Of a stretch of 64,000 bases of DNA, positions 22,016-33,100 are shown one piece after another. The stretch is taken from contig CM121342.1 in NCBI GenBank assembly GCA_051530055.1, positions 13,702,001 to 13,766,000 on the forward strand. Reading direction: 5' to 3'. The position numbers and the translations under genes are program-made. Each line of letters starts with the position of its first letter. Positions within the stretch are counted from its first letter, which is position 1. Below the pieces are notes generated by a model. That model ran no database searches, was not told the DNA's origin, and saw only the letters and a program-made list of their open reading frames with translations. Origin of the DNA: Neoechinorhynchus agilis. Lineage: Eukaryota; Acanthocephala.

Positions 22016-23412
22016 GCCTACAACATCCGTCATCCAGACAACTTCAGCAAAGATAGATGCTGGCAAGTGTGTGGATCGTGCTTTTCTTGCATTAATAAAA
22101 CGTGTTTATATGTAGTAATGAGGTGTTGATAAAATTCCTTGATTTTTTAGGAGCGAAGTCGAGTTTCTTTTTATTAGAAAATAGGAAAACAAACTGTGTG
22201 CATTCAGATCGTTTTTTAAAAGATTGGGTGAAGCATATTATTTGATGAGAGATAAAATGACCGGTTTTTGCGAATTAATAATCGAATTCGCCGGTCTTAT
22301 TTTGTTTTGGGTAATTATTAAATAATTAATAACATTTTTATCTTTTGAAGTCTGGCTAGCCGATTTCGTTTTTTCTAAGTGTTGAAGGGAACATCCCTTA
22401 CGCGGCTGATTATTTTCCTTGGGCACACGGTATACTTATATGGTCCACGAAAGCGCACATAATCACTTAGTACGGTGAACCATACGGTAATGAGTTCTGT
22501 ACATCTCTACGGGTCCTCAAATACCTCCGTAGGAGGCAGGATTCATCAGTGAGTTTCCTACCTTCTGTTTTCCTTTGCACTTCCTATTGTGTTGTCCTGG
22601 GGTTTGGGTATCCGAATAGCAGTAGATGTTTCCCTGCCAGCTTATTTTAGATCGTACGAATGAAGCCGCAAAATAGTTCAGTTTTTCTTGGCGAGGATTA
22701 CAGATTGGATGAAGATTTCGATGAGGCTGTAATCTTTCATTTGAAGATTCCGCTAGCGCGCAAGTGCCCGTCAATTGTTGCAAATAATCAATTTGGCATT
22801 CACTCATGGTAGCGAGAATTCATAACTTTGTAATTTCAGATTCTCGTGACCTGGTGGACCGAGCTCGATTGGTAGCAGTCTCGACTTCCGCTCTTTGGAC
22901 CATATGATACAGGACAGCAGTTAAGTGATCCACAGCGGTGGTATGGATGCTTATAAACTCTTTTTGTTTGGGGCGTTTCACGAAACTGGCTGATCGATCT
23001 TTTGGGAGAAGGGTTGAACAATCCGAAATCTGTGATCACGCACTCAATTGTTCACAAACATTCGGATGTGGGGGCAAAACAAACCTTCTCAGATCCAATC
23101 ATCTGCCGCTCCCCTATATTTTGCTCTCGTTTGAGGGATTTGGAAGCCAACTATTCTTTGATATTGCAGCGATAATTTTATCTGCAAATAACGCCTGCAA
23201 AACATCTTTTGGACAGAAAAACAAGTACAGTAGAAGAAAGTCACACGACGAAATTATAAAAGTGCCAGTTGGTATTAAAAGGACAATTTTTCAGAAACTA
23301 TTTTACGTTATAAAAACAATTGTCCTAAGTTTTCGATGAACTTCGCCACCATTTGTCATCGTAACTAAGGAAACAACATTTTTTGATGCATGTAAAATCC
23401 GTATTAATTTAG
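22016..23412. other. Non-coding stretch with a foldback fragment
   Basis: No supported gene. About 22475-22570 matches part of the foldback arm (GGTCCTCAAATACCTCCG; ATTCATCAGTGAGTTTCC). About 22855-22890 resembles a tRNA A-box (GAGCTCGATTGGTAGCAG), but no B-box or full cloverleaf is seen. One plus-strand frame (22938-23339) has no recognisable domain. Confidence 0.5.
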
Positions 23413-25823
23413 AATTCGAATCTGAAGTGTTGATGCAACAGTTCAACGATCCGTACATACAAAGATTGGGGTTTTATTTGCTAAGACCGACCGTGCAAAA
23501 TAATGATACGGATAGAATGATTCTGGAAAAAATAAGAGCTTCAGAAAAATATCATCATGGATCTTTGTTCAACGATGTGACTTATCCGATTAAGAGGATA
23601 AGATTCGGCAAACTGAATGAACGAATAAATGTTAATTCGATCGTATGGAAGCGCCCAGGTGAAATATGCTCTATACCTAAGCTAATTAGCCATGCCGGAA
23701 AGGTTAGAATTGGAGATATTGATGATATTGGTGTTGTAGGCGTAATGAACGCTTGTAGAAAGCGGGGAGTGCAATTCTTGGAAAATAGAGTTTTAAATAA
23801 AAACTCGTTTGATAGAGAGTATTACGGTATGTTTGCTTTCAACCTTTATTTCAACGGATCCTGGCGAATATGCTTCATCGATGATAAACTGCCTTGGTTG
23901 AAGGACAGTCAACGTAAGAGCGGATATAGGCCGCTTGGGGTTCGCAGTGAATTTGAAAATGAGTTTTGGCCCGCTCTCTTGGAAAAAGCAATGTCCAAGT
24001 TACTGGGTGGATATTCGGAATTAAGTAAAATCACTATTTCAGAAGTCTTTTCACTTTTAGTCGGCGGTCATTCGATTGAAATTTTTGGTGCTATAGAAGA
24101 CGCGATTTCCATTATTAAGGAAACAGAGGAATTAAGTTTGATTGGCATCACGGGAAACGAGCGTGATGATGCAGTCGTTTATGAATTTACAGATTATTGC
24201 GGATTAAAGTTCTGTGAAAGGATATATGCATGTAGCTGTTGGGAGATTAGCGGCAAAGCATCGGCTAAAGAAAGTTGGTTTGTTTCGTTTTTACGACTTT
24301 GGTTCTCGACTATAGGAGCAAAAAGCGACTCTTTGCAAATTCTTAAATATAATGCGATGGAGCAAAAGAATATATTTCTTTTGAGGGAATTACGAAAAGT
24401 CTTCAAAAAACTCATTTTGCTTTGCTGGACTCCAAATGCCACGCTCCGAATTATAACAAAGTCCTTGTGTGAACCGGTGAAATTTACTGAAGTCATGTTA
24501 AAGGGATCGTTTGACGGACTCTATAGGCCTATGGCGATTTTCTCTATTATAAAGCGTGGAATAACTTCACTTGATGATTCCAATAAGGTTAAGATAATAG
24601 TGTCACTTTCACAGCAGAGGAAGAGGTATTGTCTAAGATCGACCGAAAAGATGTACATTTCGCTAGGTCCGCGATTTACATGTACTAGCCTTGATTTCTA
24701 CGATTTCGTTAGACTCGCAAGTTCAAAACTTTGTATAGAAAAATGAAAGGGCGATTTTATTATTGTTTGTCGTTTCGTGACTTCTGTCACACTGCTTCAT
24801 TCAGGGTAGTTGATATTACTAACACTTCAGCAATCGTATTTGAATGAAAGGCTTTCCTCCACCTCAGTTTTAAACTTATAGAACTTCGCATTGAAGGGAT
24901 TGAATTTAGGTCAACTTCAGCAATCGTATTTGAATGAAAGGCTTTTCACCTCAGTTTTAAACTTACGGAACTTCGCTTAAAAGGGATTGAATTTAGGTCG
25001 GCCCTTGAAATTCCGTGGTTTTTAAAAATCAGACGAGATATTTAACGCCAGGGTCCATCTAAGGTTGACTTTATATTAGATATTAATTTAATGGCTCATC
25101 TGCATGTAAATCATTGGCATTGGTCTTCGATTGTTCCAAATCAATGTATCGCCATGTCGAAATTATCCACATCGCATTATTTATTCGTTTATAAAGGACG
25201 ACGCAGGCGTTGAATTAGTTCGTACGTTCAATTTAACACACGGGACTTATATGATAGAACCTTGGACGCAGGATTACAAACATAGTAGAGATTTTTACCT
25301 TAGGGTTTTCCATGAGAGCAATGACGAATATGAAATTGTTTTTGGAATCGATAAAGGGACTGGAAATGTATTTTCGGACATAATGTTATCGGTGACACCT
25401 TATGCAGCGGGATTGCGGCGTTCAATTTTAGGAGAAGAAGGTGCTGATCGCATTAGGGAAATATTTTTGTCGCGCAGCAAGGATGTAATTGGACATAATG
25501 AACAGGATGTCAATTGGGGTTTATTCTGCACCACTGGACCAAAGCGTTCATTGGACGAACACTTTGGGCAAATAAGGTTTTACAGCTCACGGAAACGTGA
25601 TGGAGAAAGCAAGAACGAAACGGTGAACCAAATGTGCGTGCAGCTACCAAGAGATGGTGACAGTGGGCATTCCTCGCAATCGATATCTAGAAATATTGAC
25701 GCTTTTCGAAGAGAATTGGAAATAATGGAGCGAACGGAAGCCCTTTCGAAACTATATGAATCACGTGTACTGAGAAGTTCGTTGTCGGCTCCAACACTAG
25801 ATTATTGTTCTTCGCATTCCTAA
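23413..25823 (+). CDS. Calpain-like protein lacking catalytic residues (pseudoprotease)
   Basis: The exon 23413-24746 follows a TTTAG acceptor; the first ATG is at 23433. Calpain landmarks are GSLFNDVTYP, WKRPGEIC, YYGMFAFNLYFNGSW with FIDDKLPW, and FWPALLEKAMSKLLGGYSEL. Where active calpains have GDCW, this protein reads IGDIDDIGVVGV. The His region (normally GHAY) reads ITGNERDDAVVYEF, and the Asn-Pro-Trp motif is absent. A CBSW/C2-like domain follows (IIVSLSQQRKRYCLRS) and continues after an intron at about 25131-25823 (TFNLTHGTYMIEPW; FYLRVFHESND). No EF-hands; the tail is Arg/Glu-rich and novel to me. Upstream exons may exist. A regulatory or scaffold role is inference. Confidence 0.75.
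24824..24999 (+). repeat. 90-bp tandem duplication in calpain-like gene intron
   Basis: Two adjacent copies starting ACTTCAGCAATCGTATTTG at 24824 and 24914. The second lacks three bases. They lie between two calpain exons and contain stops in every frame, so they are probably intronic. Confidence 0.75.
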
Positions 25824-27111
25824 TGAACGTTAGAGTTACACCGTTTTACAGTTACCTTCCGAATCACATAATTTGTATCTTAATATGTAAGTTTAAAAAG
25901 AATTAAGCAGCCCTTAAGTGCTGTGTCTTCTTTATCCAGCGAAATCGAAATAAAAGATCTGGGCAGTAATCTAGGCTTACAATGGAGTGAAAAAATAAGC
26001 GTTTAATACATGAGTATCAACTTATCATTCACACCACTGTGACTTTTTCGAGCTCAATGGGCACTAAATGCGTTTTTTTTATAAAATGCAATATAAAACG
26101 ACTAACTTCAGCTCTTAATTGAGTGGATGTAAATATTTTTTGTTAATCGCAAATAATTACTTAAACGGTCAATATAATTTTATAACATTTCTAATTTCTT
26201 CAAGGTGACATTTTGCTAGAAGGACGTTGCCACAATGTTCGTAAGGCGCTGAATTGCTTGAAAATTTTGAACAAAATCAAATACAGTGGTTTTTCACATT
26301 TTAGTTTCATTGGGACGAAAAGATGTTTCCAACAAGATTATTCCGGCAGCACATGGGTTCCTCTGAAAGCTGAATAAGCAAAAATCTTATGCAAGTCGTG
26401 TTATACGATTCCTGAATAATAATACTCTTACCCTACGGAACTTTCCCAGCATGTCCGCGTCGCTTACGTCTAGAAAGCATAATTCCTCATTTGAAAAGGC
26501 CTTGCTGTCATGAAAGGCAATACATTTTTATAACGTTGAATATTTAAATCGCGCTTTCATTCAAGTTTAAAGTTCAAAAATTCTACATTAAAAATGTCAT
26601 ATGGGAACTCAAGCAGGTGCACCTTTGGGATGCATCTAAACGACCACATCTTGAGTCAATATGAATAGTTCTAATTCCCAATACTGGAAGCTCAATCCAT
26701 CGCAATTTTCGTTGGTATTACTGTGTCTAGGCGAAAAAATTATGCATGAGGGATATGCGCCGAACGCACTAATTCACATTAAAAGCTACTGGAATTGTTC
26801 ACGAGTATGGTCTAAAAATACTATCTAGCATTTTTAAGAACCACTTTGGAGAACAAAATGCAACACATGAGTGGTGTGATATTACATATTTTAACCCGGG
26901 GCAATAAGCTCTTAAATGACATCGTTTAGGGAACTATAAATTGGGTTCCGGTAAGGAATCCGAACTTTCCAAAAGCGCTTCAAAATGTTTCTCAATGACT
27001 CGCTTAACTCCGCTCTAAATACAACAGAGATAAACAAGGCGTTGGCGTCTTTGAGGGTAATGAACTTTTTAAATAAAATATAAACAAAAAGTGAACTTAT
27101 GGTCGTTTCAG
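25824..27111. other. Intergenic, with the unidentified 5' exon of the myosin gene
   Basis: AT-rich, without a recognisable coding frame. The first myosin exon (start codon and about 20-30 residues) should lie here or in the following intron, but could not be located with confidence. Confidence 0.4.
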
Positions 27112-30100
27112 GTTCCAGTGGGAACCACAAAAAAATCAACAAAGAATTTTGATGCTTCGAAGATGAGATGGTGTCCGGATAAGCAGGAATTTTATCTCCC
27201 ATGTGAAATTGTGTCCATTAAAGGGAATGAAGCTACGGTTAAACTAATTACCAAAAACGAGGTAACTCTTTTATACATAATAAATTGGTATCAGCCTCTT
27301 CATTTAGAAAAGAACGGTCCAAGCAAATCTGTTGGAGGAAATGAATCCGCCCCGGTATGAAAATAGCGAAGATATGGCAGACTTAACCCATCTGAATGAT
27401 GCATCTGTCTTACATAATCTCAGATCCAGATATTCTCTAAATCTCATTTACGTTGGTTTTCATCTTCTTAATACTAAAAATAATCCATATTCCATAGACA
27501 TATTCGGGATTGTTTTGTGTAACCGTCAATCCATACCAAAATCTTCCAATTTACGGCTTCGACGTAATGACGGCTTATCGAGAAGCTGCTAGAAGCTCCA
27601 GGCCTCCCCATATCTATGCCGTAACCGATAATACTTATACAAGCATGTTGAGAGGTACCTCCAATTATTTATTAACGATACGCGATCAGAAGTTAAAATA
27701 TTTTAGAAAAGGAAAATCAATCAATATTAATCACGTGAGTTATAGCATTCTATTAAGAAACCAGCATGATCTTCAAAATTTTATCCTTATTCATTCTTAG
27801 CAGATTTGACCCAGATTTATCGATTTAAATAAACGAAATATTAGGAAATATGAGAAGTTATCCAGTAATGTTCCTATATCGGGGACATAGCACATCAATC
27901 ACTTTTAGCTATCATCAGCTCGCTCCAAATTGATGACTTTGCGAAAAATAATTGGGCAAGGGCCCATGTTATTTTAAATTGTTCAAATAACATTTCGCAG
28001 TGGTATATCCGAATTATATTATAGTTGTCGAAAAACAGTTTCACTTGTTAATATATTATTTTTTAAAACTTGGCAATAAAAGCTGGCTAGGATTTTTTAA
28101 ATAATCTAACATAAATGAAAAATGTTGTCGTTACAAAGTATCTATTTATTCAATCTTTGTAAACAAACGAAAAATCCTAAAGTAACTGGAAAATGTTTTT
28201 TTGCACGCATTGAAGGACTTGTACAATTTAGGTTTCTCCATTTTCCCCTTCCATAATTGATTTAATTTTTCAGGGGTGAATCTGGATCAGGAAAAACAGA
28301 GAACACAAAAAAAGTCATTCAATATTTTGCATTTGTTGGATCTGTAGCAGATTCTGCTCAAAATCCGAAAACCGTAAACAAGATATACTGCTAAAATTTA
28401 GCATGGTTAATTTTCTGAATTTTAGTTGGAAAATAATTTGGAAAATCAGATTATATCAGCTAATCCACTTCTAGAGTCTTATGGTAACGCAAAAACGATA
28501 AGAAACGACAATTCGTCAAGATTTGTTAGTATTAATATTGCTGATTTCTATCTTACTGTTGATTTGTTAAACAGGGGAAATTTATACAGATCCACTTCAA
28601 CAGCTCCGGGAAGATTGCCGGGGCTAACATAAGCACATATTTATTGGAAAAATCAAGAGTGACTTACCAGAATCCAAGGGAACGTAACTATCATATTTTC
28701 TATCAATTGTTGTCCGGTGCGATTCCTGAACTGCAAGGTAAAATATGTGTATGATGTTTCGAAATTGTATATATACATGACCGATATGGCTTCGTTGGAA
28801 GAAAAAATCGAGTGTTCTATAACGATCGAACTTATCAGATGAGCTAATGAATTATATAGACCTGATACTACTTTAAAATGGAATTTTAGTTTAATAGACG
28901 AAGCTTAGACAGGGTCCGTAATTTGTAGAGAACGATCAAATGTTTTGCATATGGATAGAGTCAGCCTGCCCAAGAACGAATATTTATCACGAACTAAACC
29001 ATTTAGAACAAATTTTGATTGGTCGTGATGTTTCCTCATATGTTTACGTAAATCGAGGATCGGGGAAAGCGGATACCATCAACGACAGCCAAGATATGAT
29101 CAATACAGATAAAGCCATTGATGTCCTCGGATTCTCGGCTGTAAGTTCTTTATTACTGTCGACCGATAGAAATTGATTATAGGGAGAAAAAGCAAGCATA
29201 TATCGAATAACGGCAGCAGTACTCATCTTTGGAAACGCAAAGTGGAAACAACGGAATCGAGAAGAGCAGGCTGAATGCGATGGAACTGCTGAATGTGAAA
29301 AAGTGGCTTATTTACTTGAAATTGATGTACACGAGCTCATGAAGTGCTTGTTGAGACCAAGGATAAAGGTATGTGGCTTAAATGAATAGGAGGTTTCGTT
29401 ATGTCGCCATGCACGGATTAAACTGCCCTTTCCAGAAATGAGCAGTACTTCGAAGGCACTATCTGCTAATTACAGAATTTTGCACGAATTTGACTGTTAC
29501 TATATTAAACCAAGAGCCGATCACCTAATGATTGCTATTCACAGATAATTTGAAATAGTCAATAAGAATTGTTACCCAACCCAAAATATTTAGGTCGGCA
29601 GCGAATATGTGAATAGAGGACAAAGTAAGGTTCAAGTGACCAATACAGTTGCAGCCCTATCCAAATCGATTTATGAGAGACTATTCAATTGGATTGTAAC
29701 TAAGGTTAATGATAAATTGGCTGCATCGTCCAAAAGAAAGCATTTTATCGGCGTTCTCGACATCGCTGGGTTTGAGATATTCGAAGTAAGTATTGTTGCC
29801 ATCCACCTTTGCAACGATTTCTTCCTTAAAAAGCAAAACAGTTTTGAACAATTATGTATAAATTATACCAATGAGAAACTTCAGCAATTCTTCAATCACT
29901 ATATGTTCGTTCTTGAGCAAGAGGAATACGAAGCCGAGAAGATACCATGGGATTTTATTGATTTTGGCCTCGATCTTCAGCCATGTATTGATTTAATTGA
30001 AAAGGCATGTATATATAGCACACGAGTTTACAATTTCGAGACAAAACACTTTTTAGCCCATGGGAATATTTTCGATTCTTGAAGAGGAGTGCATAATACC

Positions 30101-33100
30101 AAAAGGAAATGATGCGGGATTTGTCACCAAGCTCCTAGAAAAATATGCTGGGAAACATCCGAATTTGAGTAAACACAAAAGTGGAAAAAGCGAAATAAAA
30201 GCCGACTTCGACATACATCATTATGCTGGTATCGTAAGTAAGCTTTAGTCGAAAAGCTACACAAAAGTAAATTATTCTAGGTAGCATATACGGTTTTCGA
30301 ATGGCTTGATAAGAATAAAGACCCGGCGAATGTCTCGGTGGCGGGATTGTTTAAGAATTCAAAAAACCAACTTATGGCTACACTTTTCGAGGATATGGGG
30401 GATGAAGAGATAGGGAGAACTGGTCGAGTTAAAAAGACAGGGAGCATGAGGACAATCAGTGCTATTCATAAAGAACAACTCAATTGTCTTATAAAGACTT
30501 TAACGGCAACTCATCCGCATTTCGTAAGATGCATCCTTCCGAATGAAGAAAAGAAAGCAGGTTGGTGCTCATCTTTGAAGTAGGTAGAGTTTCTTAAATT
30601 TATCAAAACGAAATCGAAACACTTTTGTCCTATTTAAAAGCGTACAGCCAGTTTTTTCTGCGAGTACACTTGAAGACGTACTCTACATTTTCATCGCTTT
30701 TTCCAAAAATTTTCCACCGCCAACTAAATTATATTCTTCTAAGCGTAACACCCGAATTTCACAAGGCATTCCAAAGATTTCCTTTACGCTCCCTATCACT
30801 AGGTTTATTCAATGTGCGTTTGGTTATCCAGCAACTTCATTGTAATGGAGTCCTTGAAGGAATCAGAATTTGCCGAAAAGGATATCCAAATAGAATGCCG
30901 TTTTCTGAATTCAAGAGGTGCTACAGCATTTTGGCAGGAAACGATATACCGAAAGGATATGTGGATAGCCGAAAAGTCGCTGAAATTGTATTGCAAGCTC
31001 GTGCCATATCTCAGGATTCCTATAAACTAGGTCAAACAAAGGTACGAGCCAAATAGCGAAACGATCAATCATTATCTAAAATGCCGTTGAGCAATAACGT
31101 TACTCAATTTATGCTTTTTTAGGTCTTCTTTAAAGTGGGTGTTCTTGCAACGTTAGAATCGCTAAGAGAACGTGCTCTTTCTATAATAATAACCAACCTA
31201 CAAGCTCGTATAAGATCATATTTATCACTGGCTACCTACCATCACATGCGCAGCCGAAGAAAAGCAATTGAAATTCTTCAAAAAAATGGACGAACGTATC
31301 TTGGGTTTCGAAATTGGAAATGGTGGAGTCTTTATACAAAACTAAAGCCTTTATTGACAGTTGCACGACAAGAGGTAAGAATAACTCTTAGGTGCTATAA
31401 TCGTTCAAGCATAATATAGGAAGAAATGTGCCGGCTTAAGCAAGAATTCGATAAAGCGCAAGTAACGATCGAAGCTGAAACTGCGAAAAGAGCAGTGCTA
31501 GAATGCCAGTCAGCTAGTCTTATGAAGGAAAATGATGATTTAAAGTCTCACCTCGACTTAAATAAGGTAAGAAACTTCTCGATATGTATTAGAACATACA
31601 ACAAGTAGTATTTGTACGAGATTGTGGAATAGTGATTTAAAACATTTAATTTTTAGGCTTTGCTTGATGCAGCTGAACACAAAGCGGAGACGATGATAGA
31701 GAAGCAAAAAGAGCTGGAGAGTGAACTGGACGACCTTTCAGAGACTATCTCAAGTCAAGAAGATACAATCAACATGCTTCGTGGTCGACTTCGCTCAACT
31801 GATGAGGATACCCGGAAACAGCAAAATGAAATTCTTAAGCTGAATTCAAGTATTGCCAGCTATGAAACGCAATTAAATGCCTCTAAGAGTGAAAGAGATG
31901 ATCTTGAGGTAAGCGTTGCTAATCAGTGGCAGCTTATTCTAACATACGAAATAGGAAAAAGTGAAGAAATTGATGGCACAGGTGCAGAAACAGGCAAAAG
32001 AACTTGAGAAAAAGCAGAAAGATTTAGCTGTTCTTGGAGATCAAAATGGTGAATTGAATGATAAGAACAAAAAACTTACGAAATTGAAGGCAAAATTGGA
32101 AAGTTCGGTGAACACTGTGCGTCCATTCGTAATAATGATTTGAAATGATAAACCGTTTTTCTTCGCAGCTTGAATCAAGTGTCCAAGATTTGACAAAAAG
32201 CTTAAACGATCTTAGACGACAAAACACCTCAGATGCAGCTGAAATTGCTAGGCTAAAAGGTCTTTTAAATACTTTGGAGGGTGAATCGAAGAAGCTGAGA
32301 AACGAAATTGACGAGAAGGTGGATCTTATGGCATGTCTAAACAACCAACTTAATGAGGAGATGATAAAGGGTGAAAAGTTCCATGATATCAACAAGAAGC
32401 TCAAGGTAGGTACATGTTCAAATCGCGATAATTTTGAGATTAAATTTAAAAAGGGGGAGAACAATGAGTTACGTAACGAACTGGAGAACCTACAAAGTTC
32501 TAAATATCAGGTATTTGTGGCCATAGATGTAATTGTATGTCTTTAGCGATTTAAGAACAGGTCGAAGTAGAAAGCGTTGCGAAGGATGATCAAATTGCTA
32601 TATTGGAAGAAGAATTAGCAAATAAAACTCATATTGCGAAGCATGATGCCGAGACGAGCAGAATGCGAGAAAAGGAATTAGATAAATTAAAAATTGAATT
32701 GGAACAAGTGAAGGCGAAGAATGAGAAAAATGAAGTAGAGTTTAAAAGAAGATATGAAGCTCTAAAGATCATTTTCTTACTGGAACTATTGACTGAAATT
32801 AATGCGTGAAATTTTTGAATTCAGCAACTAAATGAAAAATGCCATAGGCCAGGGAAATGCTTGATCGTTTTGTTGAACTACACGCTTAAAATAATTTTAA
32901 CAGCTTCTGTTTATCTTAAATGGTTTTCAATGCAAATCCGTACAGATATTTTCGAATTTATGTTTTATAAAAGTGAAAAAATCATTTGATGAGATCGAGC
33001 GCGTTTATTGTGAGGAAATGAGCTACAAAAGCAGAACAGCGAATGTGTGAAGATGAACTGGAGAAGAGCAGCAGAAAATGGGATAGTAACAGAAAGTCAT

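Noticed and set aside
22517-22807. 96-residue minus-strand frame
   Set aside because: It overlaps a foldback fragment and shows no domain, signal or splice support.
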